Shown: piece after piece, positions 1 to 25,005 of the stretch | Layout of the letters: each line of letters opens with the position of its first letter | Position numbering within the stretch: the stretch's first letter is position 1 | Origin: Ovis canadensis | Lineage: Eukaryota; Chordata; Mammalia; Artiodactyla; Bovidae | Length of the DNA stretch: 64,000 nucleotides | NCBI RefSeq assembly: GCF_042477335.2 | Contig: NC_091255.1 | Span: 45,672,501-45,736,500 of the forward strand | Direction: 5' to 3' | Position numbers and translations under genes: made by a program | Notes under the pieces: generated by a model | Told to the model about the DNA's origin: nothing | Seen by the model: only the letters and a program-made list of their open reading frames with translations | Database searches by the model: none

Positions 1-94
1 AGGTATACACAGTATAAATGCTGTGTGATAGTTGCTTGGGTGCTGCAAGTTCAAGTTTTGCTTTTTGGAACTATCTGCAATTAAAAATTTTTTT

Positions 95-375
95 TACTTT
101 TAAAATTAATTTATTTATTTTAATTGGAGGCTGATTACAATATTGTAGTGGTTTTTGCCACACACTGACATGGATCAGCCATGGGTGTACATGTGTCCCC
201 CATCCTGAACCCCCTTCCCACCTCCCTCTCCATCCCATCCCTCAGGGTCATCCCAGTGCACAGGCCCTGAGTGCCCTGTCTCATTCATGGAACCTGGACT
301 GGTGATCTATTTCACATATGGTAATATACATGTTTCAGCACTATTTCTCAAAGCATACCACCCTCGCCTTCAAAT
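95..375 (-). mobile_element. Ruminant L1 3'-end-like fragment
   Basis: The phrase running from 'gaggctgattacaatattg' through 'catgggtgtacatgtgtccc' to the 'ggtaatatacatgtttcag' part is a familiar high-copy ruminant L1 3' region, read here in reverse. The orientation and family name come from memory. Confidence 0.55.
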
Positions 376-459
376 ATATATATTTTTAATGTGAGGTTGG
401 TTGAATCTGTGGATGTGGAACCCCTGGATAGGGGGCACCAACTGTATACTGAAAGGTTT

Positions 460-1740
460 CTTCAGATTTTCCCCCCAGTTTTATAGACATGTAATTGACA
501 TACAGCACTGTATAAGTTAAAGGTGTGCAGCATAATGGTTTGACGTCTATACATCATGAAATGATTACCATAAGTTTAGTGAATATCCATCATCTCACAT
601 AAGCACAAAATGAAAGAAATAGAAAAAATTTTCCTTGTGATGAGAACTCTTAGGATTTACTCTCAGCAAATTTCATGTATAATGTATGGGAGTGTTAATT
701 ATATTAATCATATTGTATGTTACTTAACTATTTTATAACTAGAAGTTTATGCCTTTTGACCACCTTATCCAGTTCCCCCTCCTCCCATGCCCTGCCTCTG
801 GTAACCACAAATCTGATCCTATTTTCTGTGAGTGTGTTTGTTTGGTTTTGACCTATAACTGATCTAAAACATTATGTTAGTTCCTGGTACGCAACATAGT
901 GATTCAGTATTTCTATGAATTTCACCACGATAAGCCTAGTTACAAATATGTCACCAAACAAAGATATTACATAATTATTGACTATATTCCCTACACTGTG
1001 CATTTTACACTCCTGATTCATTTATTTTGTAAGTGATAGTCTGTGCGTCTTAACCTTCCTCCCCTGTTTCTTCTCCCCCCATCCTCCACCCCTCTGGCAA
1101 CCACCTGTTTGTTTTCTGTATCTGAGACTCTGTCTGTGTTTTGTTACGTTTGTTCGCTTGTTTTGTGTTTTAGAGTCCACATATAAATGAAGTCATACAG
1201 TATCTGTCTGACTTACTTTACTTAACACAGTACCCTCTAGATCCATCCATACTGTTGCAAATGGCAAGATCTCATTCTTTTTCATTGTTCTTGTTGTTTA
1301 ATTGCTAAGTCATGTCCAACTCTTTTGTGACCCCATAAACTGTAACCTGCCAGGCTCCTCTCTGTCCATGGGATTCCCCAGGCAAGAATACTGGAGTGGG
1401 TTGCCATTTCCTCCTCCAGAGCACCTTCCCCACCCCGGAATTGAACTCATTTCTCCTGCATTAGCAGGTAGATTCTTTACCACTGAGCCACCAGGGAAGC
1501 CCATTCTTTTTCATGGCTGAGTAATATTCCTCTGTGTGTGGGCACGCACATGCACATATGTGCACACACACTGTATCTTCTTTATCCATTCATGTATCGA
1601 TGGGCTCTTGGGTTGCTTCCTTTTCTTGGCTATTGTAAATAATACTACAATGAACATAAGCATTTTCTTCAGATAATTACCCAGGAGTAGAATTGCTAGA
1701 ATCACCATACTGGTTTTCATAGTGGCTGCTTTCACAGATT
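460..1740 (-). mobile_element. Older mammalian L1 3' region, interrupted by a SINE
   Basis: The segments about taccataagtttagtgaatatcc, the 'ccatactgttgcaaatggca' phrase and 'ggctgagtaatattcc' are typical of reverse-oriented mammalian L1 3' sequence. The element is cut between 'cattctttttcat' and 'ggctgagtaa' by the SINE at 1286-1501. Confidence 0.65.
1286..1501 (-). mobile_element. Bov-A2/Bov-tA SINE inserted in L1, with target-site duplication
   Basis: The reverse orientation is shown by the right-hand end 'accagggaagccc', the complement of the SINE head. An exact 13-bp direct repeat cattctttttcat flanks it at 1273-1285 and 1502-1514, so the insertion limits are well fixed. Confidence 0.9.
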
Positions 1741-1812
1741 ATTTTTAAGGAAAAAACAGGACATGGTAAGATATCACTTACTTTAGGCCTGCTGAAAGTA
1801 GAACCTGCAGTA

Positions 1813-1866
1813 TTATATTTATATATTTATATTATATATTTATATTTATATAATATATATATATAA
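1813..1866. repeat. AT-rich simple repeat
   Basis: Imperfect tatatttata units in tandem; low-complexity DNA with no coding meaning. Confidence 0.8.
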
Positions 1867-2157
1867 AGATTTTAGTGTGAACATGAGTCTTAAACTCAGT
1901 TTAATCACTAAGTAGGGAATTATTTCATAAAGAATGCATTCTTTAAAGAACTCTTTAAAGTTGTCATTTGGATATTTTAAATTTTAGTCTGTACTAATAC
2001 AGGATTTAGAATAAAATTGTGTTTTCATTTTGTTTTTATCCTAATTCCTGGTATTATCTTATTTTCCTACTTCAGTTTTTTTCTACTTCAATTTATTTAC
2101 ATATTTTAAATTTATTCTGTTTTTCTTAATTGTATATTTGCTTTACCATGTATATAT

Positions 2158-2492
2158 TGGGCTTCCCAGTTAGCTCAGCTGGTAAAGAATCCTCCTACAA
2201 TGTAGGAGGCTCTGGTTTGATTCCTGAGTTGGGAAGTTTCCCTGGAGAAGGGATAGGGCTACCCACTCCAGTATTCTTGGGCTTCCCTGGTGGCTCAGAT
2301 GATAAAGAATCCACCTGTAATGTGGGAGACCTGGGTTCGATCTCTGGATTGGAAAGATCCTCTGGAGGAGGCCATGGCAACCTACTTCAGTATTTTTGCC
2401 TGGAGAATGCCCATGGACAGAGGAGCCTGGCAGGCTACAGTCCATGGGGTCTCAGAGTCAGACACAACCGAGCAACTAAGCACAGCACATAT
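2158..2492 (+). mobile_element. Bov-tA SINE with a duplicated tRNA-like head
   Basis: Two heads follow each other: gcttcccagttagctcagct at about 2161 and gcttccctggtggctcagat at about 2281. Each carries box-B-like 'ggtttgattcc/gggttcgatct' and 'ccactccagtattctt/ctacttcagtatttt' parts; one common Bov-A tail follows (cagtccatggggt to the gagcaactaa end). Confidence 0.8.
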
Positions 2493-4421
2493 ATATGTAT
2501 TTCAAAGACATACTTAAATATAGGTCTACAGTTGTTTGTTATGATATAATTTGACCCCTAAAACATGACTCTAATTATATTAGTTCCTTGTTGGAAAACC
2601 TTTGCTCTATTTTGTCATCCATATTAACTACAAACTCTTTAGCCCAGGGTTTAAGGCTTGTCACTATATGACAATAACTCACCTATCTTGCCATCTCTCT
2701 GTTGCTCAAGCCCTATATTCTAGTAAAACTAAACAACTTATACTGTCTCTTGTTCAGGAGTGTTCTTCACTGTTAGCCCATTCTTATTTCCCTATGCCAG
2801 AAAGGACTTCTTCTGCCTTCATTTCTGCCAGTCTGAAACCTGCCTGCCTTTCAGGTTTTCCTGAAATGTACTATCCTTCACAGAACTTTCCTGATTTTAC
2901 CCCCTAAATGCAATTTATCTTCCAAACTTTCAGATTTCTACTTTTTTAATTTATATTAAACATATAGTTAGTAGTTGTTAAATAATTATTTGACCATCCA
3001 AAGACTTTGAGATTGTTATTTGATAAATGTGTCCCTAACATACTTTCCCAGTAAGAAAGAAATGAATAGCCTTAAGCAAAACCAAGAAAGCTTTGACTAA
3101 AACATCAGACCCTTGCTATCATAAACCCATCTTATCCATTCTTCCTAATGGATTATTTTTCAAAAGAACTTTGCTGATACATATTTATCTCTCTCTCCTT
3201 TTTCCTTTCCATTTCTTGATGGTTTTACTTTTGGCCCCAGCCTTGTAGGTAGTTGTATGCTTTAGAAACCTCTCTGTTTGGCAGGACCAGGGTCTGGCAG
3301 CACATGGGTGGTTTGAGCTTTGGAAACAGGTCAGGGGCCACGGCTCTGAAGAAGTGGAGTAAGCAGAGGTACCAGATTGATATACCTTACAAGACTGCCT
3401 TTTCAACTTGAAAAGACTCATCCCAAATAGAATCTTTTTAACATACAAGGAGAATGCACAGGTACATATTTTAGTAGAAAAAAAAAAAGTTAAATTTGTT
3501 GAAATTAACTTAAAATTTTCAGGAAACAAAATTAATTGTTTTCCTTTTAAAACTAAATTCCTTGAGGACTGCATAAACTTAGTCTGTAGTCCACTTGGGG
3601 GGAAATGGCATTGAAAAAAAGCACATTCTGAAAGCTGTACTTTACTATCTATATATATGCTGACGTATTTTCCAACTTTTTTAAAAAATTGTATTTTCTT
3701 CCCGATAGCTGGTCCAACTTATAGAGTACCAGGACTGACTGCTTCTCAGCTTGTGTACCCCTGACATACAAACTACATTTCCCCCCAAGTTATATACATT
3801 AATTATAACAAAACACTAAAGAATGACCCACTTTATTTTGGAATTTATTTTATGACACTTTAGAAAATTATCTTTAAGAACTGATGGCCTTATGTTGTCT
3901 TAATACTATAGAACAGCTTTAAATTTCAGTGCAAGTTATTTCTCATTTGCCTCTTCTATCTTTAGTTTCTTAGAGCTCAATATATTCACTTAGTCTTCTT
4001 AAAAACTAAGCTAAGATGATTTGTAATAGGTAAGTTAGAACTCTTACTCTGTAAGTAAGGATAGACCTCTATCCTCAGTTACACATGAGGAGTTGGATAA
4101 TGGAACATGGAAGGTTTTAATTTCCCTAGTGTGGTTTTGGTTTTTTAAAAATTACTCAGTTGTGCCCTTATGAGATATTTTTAAGTTTTCTGGAAAGAAA
4201 ATACAAGAAGATTATCATCAAAACTCAGACAAGGGAAAAGGTGCCAAAATCAAATGAAGAAAGTAAAATGTGAGCAGAAAGCCCATATGTATTTTGGAGT
4301 GAACCATTAGACTGCCTCTTATATTGTAACAATGTCATTTATTGATGTTTCTATGAACTTTCCTGATTTTATTAGTAGTGAGATGTCACTGTCAGTTCCA
4401 TATGGGAATCCATATATGTGT

Positions 4422-4614
4422 TGCTAATTTTAGTAGGTAAGTTGTGTCTGACTCTTTTGCAACCCCATGGACTGTAGCCTGCCAGGCTCCTCTGTCCATA
4501 GGATTTCCCAGACAAGAATATCGGAGGGGGTTGCCATTTCCTTCTCCAGGGCATCTTCCTGACCCAGGGATCGAACCTGTATCTCTTGTACTGCAGCCAC
4601 CAGGGAAGCTCCCG
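4422..4614 (-). mobile_element. Bov-A2/Bov-tA SINE
   Basis: Consensus-like 'ggactgtagcctgccaggc' and a reverse head at the right end. Flanking 9-bp duplication tatatgtgt at 4413-4421 and 4615-4623. Confidence 0.85.
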
Positions 4615-4667
4615 TATATGTGTACGTCGTTAAAAATAGAATAAAGCCAAAAAAAGAGGGGAGGGGT

Positions 4668-4790
4668 ATTCCCTGGTGTCCAGTGGTTAAGATTCGATGC
4701 TTTCACTTCCAGGGCCCAGGTTCAGTCCCTGCTCAGAAAGCTACAATTCCACAAGCCATGCAGTACCACCCCCACAAAAAAATAGAATAA
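4668..4790 (+). mobile_element. CHR-type SINE fragment
   Basis: Head-like 'attccctggtgtccagtggt' followed by a tRNA-like 'ggttcagtccctgctcag' and an A-rich end. Confidence 0.7.
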
Positions 4791-5893
4791 AGCCCTTTAA
4801 GTCTAATTTTTTTTTTAAAAAAAGGAAAAGTCTTATTTTCTAACTTATTAAGTAGAGAATTGATCTCATTGTCTTTCTGATTTTTTAACTTTCACCTAGC
4901 AATTCTGTCTAGCTGAAGACTGAAACCATTGATGTATGTATATATATTCGTAAAGAACTGCATTAGCTGTTGTGTTCACTAAAACAATTAAGGAATTTTC
5001 TTTCTCACTTCGCGGCCGTGATGGATCAGCAGGGGAGCTCTGCTTGTGCCACTCAGTGACCCAGGCTGATGGAACCACCAGCCACCTTTTTGTACTCTGC
5101 TGGTCCTCATGCGAAGAGGAAAATGAAGTCCAGAGGGTCTCTCATCAGCTCAGAAGTGACTCACATTGCTTATTTCACAGCGTGATGGTCCCATGTAACT
5201 AGGCAGGGCCAGGAAACATATCATGCCTATGCCAGGCAGACAGCTGAAAATATTTGATTAATAGCACCATTCTTTTGGCCACCAGTTAGTTGATCTGCTC
5301 TCTCACACAGGAAAAATATACTCACTTCCTCCTCAGGTAGGAAACCCTAAGTTCCTGTCCAATCATGACATTAAGCTTGAAGTCCAGGATCTCTGAGCAG
5401 ATATGCAAGGATGTGATCCTGGTGGTCTGTTCGTGAGGAGATGATGCACGGTCATCTCTACATAGGGCCCAAATGTTGCTCTTTTTGATCCATAGACTTA
5501 AGAAAAAAATTGACAAATGGTTGGCTGCCCTCACAAACAGTGTACCGTGGTGACTAGTGGCAGGATGATTAAAAAAAAAAACAAACTCCCGTTTGGAAAA
5601 GGGAAGCACAAGAGACATACAGCAAATACTGCAGTCCCTCTGAGCAGTCATTGAAGGGACCCCTCCAGGGATGATGAATGTTCTTGACAAGATCCCGAGT
5701 TTGCTCCTTAGCTCAGTTGTCTGCTCCCTGGCTTAATCTTCCTGATCCTCCTCCTGTTTTCCTGTTATGTTCCTTGGCTGTATTCCAAACGGACAATGAG
5801 GAATATTCCCCCTTAAGGGGTGAACAGATTTTTAAATCCACTTCCTGCCATGGATGCTTGGGAACCCAAAGATCATTTTTAGAAGTCTTGAGT

Positions 5894-6002
5894 ACTTCCC
5901 TGGTGGTCCACTGGTTAAGATTCCGCTTCCACTGAGGAGGGACATGGGTTGATCCCCTGGTCAGGGAAATTCTACATGCCACATGGTATGGCCAAAAAGA
6001 AA
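5894..6002 (+). mobile_element. CHR-type SINE
   Basis: Begins 'acttccctggtggtccactg', contains 'gggttgatcccctggtcagg' and ends with A-rich sequence. Flanked by aagtcttga at 5883-5891 and 6003-6011. Confidence 0.8.
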
Positions 6003-6119
6003 AAGTCTTGAATAGTCAAAGCTTCTCAAGTGTAGGCTGGTGGTTCTTTTAGCAGTATAACCCTCAAAAACTTAGTTGGCTTTTTACTTATTTATTTCCA
6101 GTCAGCTCCACGTGCCCTG

Positions 6120-6182
6120 GTGCTGCTGCTGCTGCTAAGTCGCTTCAGTCGTGTCCGACTCTGTGCGACCCCATAGACAGCA
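6120..6182 (-). mobile_element. 3'-end fragment of a Bov-A SINE with (GCT)n tail
   Basis: The phrase 'taagtcgcttcagtcgtgtc' and 'gcgaccccatagac' are the reverse SINE 3' end, preceded by a five-unit GCT tail. The remainder is missing. Confidence 0.7.
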
Positions 6183-8149
6183 GCCACATCCATAATTCTT
6201 TCTAACCATACTTCATAGATTTGTTGTGTGGCTCTGCCTTATTGGTCTCATACTTCTTTCTTGACTTAATTTTGAGTACAGGTATTTCTGCTATAATGCC
6301 ATATATGCTTTCCTGAATTCTGCAAAATTGCACACTAAAATAAACAGGGCTTATAGGAAAAAATAGGATTTTGCAGACTCAAAATCTGTGGACCACTGTA
6401 ACCAGTGCACTAATAAAGTAATTAAAATAAAAACAATAGCATATTAAATCTCCACTGGCATATGCAGTCAGCATCAGTTGGCTGAAGCTTTACAGACTCA
6501 GTCTCCAGAATGCTTGTTTCTTCCTCTGAGACTTTGGGGTCTTCAAGACATTCACTTACAATAGAAACTAATTTTATTACAGTAAAAATTTGATCTGTGG
6601 TGTGGTGTATGATTCAGCAGTCAAAAACTGTCTTCTTTAAACACAGGAGGAGAAACATATATCCTCAGCTTCACCAGATATAAAGTGGAAAATGCAGTGG
6701 TTCATGAAGCAACTGAATCAGCCACGACTTGCATTAAAGGAAGGTACATAAGTGGGATGTTTAGCTTTTTTCTTAGTGTTTTCATATATTGCTAAGGCTT
6801 TCTTTTAAATTTGGGAAAGCTTTTTCCTGGTTACTTCCAACAAGAGAAAAATGCATATAAACCAACTTAACTTCTGTGTTATATTGACATCATTTCCTTA
6901 TTTACTAATAGCATTTGAACTAATTCACGTCAAAGCAACATGCTTAGTAGCAAAACAGACTAAGAGGCTGTTTTGATGAGAGAACCCCTCTTTAGTCTTT
7001 TTTTAGAAAAGCTGTTTTATTCAGCAGTACCTTAATCAATTGGGAGGTTTTATCAGTGGTTGTAAAGGCCGAATCTTTGATTTGATTCTTGCCTCAAGAC
7101 GGAACTCTGATCAACATTTGTAGCTCAGAGACCTTCTCAGTTTTGGGTTAAGCACTTGATTCTTCTGACCCCACAAATCGCTGGAAACTGATGAATTCTT
7201 TTCTGAATTCATCCAATAATTTGTTAAATACAGCCAGCAGTAACCAACACAATCTCTTAATGGTCCATTTTCCCACTAGAGCTATAAATTCTCAAGGCAT
7301 ATTAGCTCTCTTCACCACTGCACACTATGAGCTGCTATCCTTTTAGCCTCTGATAAGTTTTTCCTTAACCTCCTTCTCCCTAGCTCCTTAGCCTTCACCA
7401 TATACTTTAGGTTTTTTGATGAGACAGTACCACACTTCTGGATTCCACCTGTATCAGCTAGGAGAGACCCAAATTATGCTGCAGTAATACACAACACAAG
7501 ATTTCAGTGGCTTTGAAATCATGTTCTCCCTCAAGTTAAATAAAATACAAAAGAATTTTAATGATTGCTGCACGGTGCATATCCTGTGGGCCGTTGTGTT
7601 ACTCAGGGTCCTAGCTTGATAGCAGCCATAGCAGTCATCACTTTGAGGCTTGCTGGTTGCTGTCACGGTAGGAGGAGAGGCCTGGAGGGTCTCATGTTGC
7701 TCTTCATGTCGCTTCTACTCAACTGTACTGGCCGCAAGTAGTCCTGTGGCCCCACCCGACTACTGGGGACGGGCAGAGTCAGAAAGTGCAGGCCTGTCAT
7801 GTGTCCAGAAGGCTGAGGGCCAGGATATTTGGGAAGAACACATGGATGACTACCATAGAGGATATCCTTTCATTTATTTTCCTTCATGATTTTGTTCTAT
7901 TCCTATTTTTGCTGGTTAATTGAATTTTACTGTCCTTCTTCCCTTGCTTAATTTGGATAATTAATGTGGGTCAGTTTTATTTACTGGTGCTTATAGTAGT
8001 TTACATTATTTCAGAAGTTTGGGCAATACAAAATAAAGCTACTGTGATTTTCCTACTTAAAATGCAAGGTATAAAACTGATTAAAAAGCTATATGGTTAC
8101 AGGAAGAGTTGAGTTTAAATTATTTTGGAATGCCATTTGTCATAGTAGA

Positions 8150-8265
8150 AATAAAGCTTTGGAGTTAGGCCTGGGGTCAAATATTGCTTCTGTCATTTAA
8201 CAGATACGTGATCTTAGACAAATTATTTAACCTCTCATAGGCATAATTTCCTCTTTTATAAATAA
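8150..8265 (+). mobile_element. MIR-like SINE fragment
   Basis: 'ggagttaggcctggggtcaa' followed by 'gtgatcttagacaaattatt' and 'aacctctcataggc' is the ordinary MIR core layout. Confidence 0.65.
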
Positions 8266-8369
8266 AAAGAAATATATATATATATATATAAAGATGTCAA
8301 GTAAAGCACGGTGGCATTTATCACTGCTGCTTTCTGAAAATTTACTAAAATGAAAGTAAAATACATTTT

Positions 8370-8497
8370 TTAAGTAAATTAATTTATTTGGCCATGCCAC
8401 ACAGCTTATGGAATCTTAGTTCCCCAACCAGGGATTGAACCCGGGCCCTTGACAGTGAAAGCACAGCATCATAACCACTGGGCCACCAGGGAATTCC
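8370..8497 (-). mobile_element. CHR-type SINE
   Basis: Reverse-oriented: 'ccaaccagggattgaacccg' and the right end 'gggccaccagggaattccc' are the complement of the box B and head. Confidence 0.75.
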
Positions 8498-8629
8498 CTA
8501 AAATAATTTTTTAGAAAATGGAAAAGAGACAGTAGCAGAGGAATGATAGAAATAGTTGTGAATTACTTATTACAGTCATAATAATGTAAGCAATAAATAC
8601 TTTACAAAAAAGTCAAGAAATAGAAATAT

Positions 8630-8748
8630 CATCACAGGGATTTCCCTGGCGGTCTGATAGTTAAGACTTTACGCTGCTACTGTCAAGGGCCCCGTCTCAA
8701 CCTCTGATGGGAGATCTGAGACTCTACAGGCCATGTAGAAAAAGAAAA
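8630..8748 (+). mobile_element. CHR-type SINE
   Basis: Head 'atttccctggcggtctgata', an A-rich end, and flanking agaaatat copies at 8622-8629 and 8749-8756. Confidence 0.7.
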
Positions 8749-10012
8749 AGAAATATAACCACATTGTTTAGAAATATAAAAGTAAATACAAGGGGAAAGG
8801 GAAGAGGAACAGCTGAAAGAAACACTTTGTCTCAGGTAAAGGACTCAGATGGGATGGAGTAGGCAGAGGATGGCTGCTTTTGTTATAAACCTTGCAGTAT
8901 ATTTGATTTGTGAAACTGCGGATGCTTTTTTTATTAGTGATTACTTTGATGAAAGCTTTAAAATAAGTTTAAAACTCAACCCCAAAGTTTCGTAGTGGAT
9001 ATTAAATAGAAATAACAAATAATGAGCACCTTTACAGCGTTTGTGCACACAGCAGCTATTCAGTAAGTACTGGTTTCCTTCATTTTGTTAATTAGACAGG
9101 GTATATGCCTGTAGTAATATTTATGTGACTCAGAAGTTAAGTGGTTGGCTAAGCAGCAATGTGAGGTACGTCACAAAGCAAATCATGCACCCTTCTCATC
9201 TTTTTTTTTTTAATGGATGATTTTATTTTTCCTGGAACCATATCAGCTTTATGGCTACTGTTTCTTAGAATTTAGACTTCTGTGCAGCTGACACATGAAA
9301 ATCATCTGGTTATTGAGTGAATCTAGAGAGCTATGCATAGACCAAATTTTAAAATACCTAGCAACTTTGAAATTATTCTAATAAACTTGAAAACAGTAAT
9401 ATCTATAACTAGATTATAAATTATTTAAGGCCAGGGATATCTCTCTCTCTTCTATTGTTACGTCAGTTAGCTGCTTTATTTTTCGGGTCCACAGTGCCTA
9501 GACCACTACTACCTTTGTTCTTTAAGCTCTCACTGTGGTGGATGGTGGTGTCTGATGTTGAAAAGAAAGCCAGCCAGCATGAGGCTCTTGTGTATTTCAT
9601 GGACCTCACATACTATGTATCTAGATTGTAAACTTGTGGACATGGACCATGTATTCTACCATGTCAGTATGTCCAGGATAATGACTACTATGCAAAAACA
9701 TGTTCACTAAGCATCATTAAGTATGTGATGAATACCAGGTAAGTGCTGGTAGTCACTGTACTAAGCTCTAAGGATATCTCAGTAAATGGGACAGATAATG
9801 ACTCCTGCTGTCTTAGAATTTACATTCTAACAAAAAGTTTATTGAATTCATGTAATGCAGTAAAATGATGGCCCACACTGAGCCATTTGAGCAGGATAAA
9901 GAATTGTATATATAAAGAGTTTAATCATTTAAGGTATGTTTGTTGTATGATGCATGCTGTGAGAAGGAAGTAAGAGATAGCTGATCTTTTTTCTCTTTGC
10001 TTTTCTTTGCAG

Positions 10013-10278
10013 ATAAGATGCTCCAAGTCACTTGCAGCTCTCTGCAAAAGGAAAATCACTAGTGCTCTGCTCTTGCCATAATACCAAACCTTTTGACTTA
10101 TGCATTGGTGCTGCAACACACTGGAAGAATTGCACAGAGGTTCCAGGAATACCTTCCCCCGCCCCACCCCATTTGAGTGATTCTTCATGGATGGAAAAAG
10201 ATTTGAGTCTTAATGATTATCCTGTTTTAAACCTGTTCTCTGTAGTCTGAACTGCTTAATACATTAGGCCACTTACTA
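10013..10278 (+). promoter_or_regulatory. ZNF652: ZNF652 5' UTR segment of the first coding exon, with uORFs
   Basis: A pyrimidine-rich tract ends in the acceptor AG at 10011-10012, so the exon begins at 10013. Before the main ATG at 10279 there are five other ATGs opening short frames: 10018-10062, 10100-10180, 10187-10213, 10191-10250 and 10213-10230. All end before the main start. Upstream non-coding exon(s) and the promoter must lie outside the window or be unrecognised. Such uORFs commonly lower initiation at the main start; this effect is inferred here. Confidence 0.75.
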
Positions 10279-23351
<13,073 letters not shown>

Positions 23352-24983
23352 CATCCATCTCCTTAAGGGTGTTCTCCACGAGTCACGTGCCCCTGTGTGA
23401 GCTTGCAGAGAGGGGGTTGGTGAGCCTTTCTGTAGCTGTCAGACTCAGCCTCCACCAAGAGCTTTGTCATTGTCTTGGTGAATCAGCACATCCGAGGGAG
23501 TGAACAAGAAGACCTTGAGCTCACGGAGGGAACGGTCATCTAAACCAGGGAACCACCGAAGTAAAGCCCAATTTGCTTGCATTTTCTGGTGACTTTTATA
23601 AATTTCAAATACTCAGACTTGTGGAATTTTATAATTTCATATCAGCTGATGAGGTATGCTTGCTTTTATATCCTGGACTTCTCCTCAAAGAGGGGACAGG
23701 CCTGGTTTCCTTTGTACTAATCGGGAAGGCTGTGAGATTAATCCAGAGCATTAATTGTATCACTGTGTATCGTAACAAATTATTTTCAGCTTTTGGTGCT
23801 GGCTTCAGAGTTGAGCTAGCTGTGTTTCACAGTATATCAAGCATTATAGAGAAAGACAGAAATTTTCTTCTTTGTGTAGCTCTCCTAATGCACTCTTTAT
23901 TTTACTACAGAAATTATTTTAGAGTTTTTGTATAGACTTCTTTAGTAGTCTGTTTCTAAAATGAAATGTATTTCAATAAGCGGTGTAATTTTTTCAGTGT
24001 AGCTGGACCTATGTTGTAAAATAGAAAAAATTTTTATAATCATCAAAATGTGATTCTTAAAGATGCATATAACTTCTATAGTTCAAAGTTATTCTTACAT
24101 CCGTACAACTCAAAGGTGCTTCAGAAAGTAGATGTATCTCAGAGGGTCTCCAGACCAAGTTACTGCAAAAAATGAGGTTTTGCTTTCAGAACTTGACCTA
24201 AGTCCTCGGTAGTTTTTTAATCCCTGCTTAACACTTGGGGGGTCTGTTAGGCTTATGGACAGGCTCTGTCCTCCATGTTCCGTTTGGTTCAGTTAGTGTG
24301 TTAAATGGAATGATTTGCAGGGGGTTGAGCCTTTTCCAGGGAAGTCACCTGAAGCTGGCCTGTTTTGAAAATCTGAGTCAAGCTGTTCACCATCAAGAGG
24401 AGGAAGCTGGGGAGGCTGTTTCATCTCAGTCACATCTCACTTCCCTAAGAACTGTGTTCAGGTTCAACCTTTGTGGGATGACAGATTGAAGTCTCCTGCT
24501 ACACTGCTTATTTTGAGGTTGCTTTGTTTCTCTAGAATTGTTGTGGAAAGATAAAATAGTACATTAAAATCAAAACATGATGTTGCTGATAGTGGCTGAG
24601 AAATTTGGATAAGAACACAAATGGGCTATGACTTTTAAAATGTCTCTTGTATTAGTGGATATAGTCACAACATCAAACTGTTCAACACAGTGAAAATTGC
24701 AGTGAGGGGAAGAAAGTGACATTTTACTGCCCTGTCCTCTGCAAGTAATTACCTGGTAGCAGTCTTCTTGGTGATAAGAAGAGCCAGTCTCTAATTTGGG
24801 GCAGATTTGGAAGAGTTTGGGCAACTTTTAAAGAGCATGGTCAGTTGGGGGTTCATTATAGGAAAGGCTGAGCAGAAGGGCTAACAGATTATTTTTAACT
24901 GATCACATTCATCCAGACTCAGTATAGCTAAAAGTTTTGTAATTTTTCATGTCAGTGAACTGAGTTCCAGCGCAAAGTCTACT

Positions 24984-25005
24984 TTCTCTCTCTCTCTCTC
25001 TCCCT
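24984..25005. repeat. (CT)n microsatellite in the presumed 3' UTR
   Basis: Nine or ten CT units within a pyrimidine-rich run. Confidence 0.9.

Larger units (their letters stand above)
1..10012 (+). other. Non-coding sequence upstream of the first coding exon (presumed ZNF652 intron)
   Basis: No exon of a known protein is visible. The stretch holds L1-derived sequence (to about 1740), eight SINE insertions, AT-rich simple sequence at about 1813-1866, an (AT)n run at 8274-8290, and unique AT-rich DNA. The intron reading follows from the splice acceptor at 10012. Two segments, 4990-5215 and 7600-7830, resemble each other in layout and may be copies of one ancient mammalian repeat that I cannot name. 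Confidence 0.5.

Noticed and set aside
2281..2350. tRNA-like box A/box B in SINE heads as a functional tRNA gene
   Set aside because: No intact cloverleaf; these are tRNA-derived SINE heads found in many copies.
2130..2549. 139-codon open frame at a SINE
   Set aside because: Almost entirely Bov-tA sequence; SINE translations of this type recur throughout the window.
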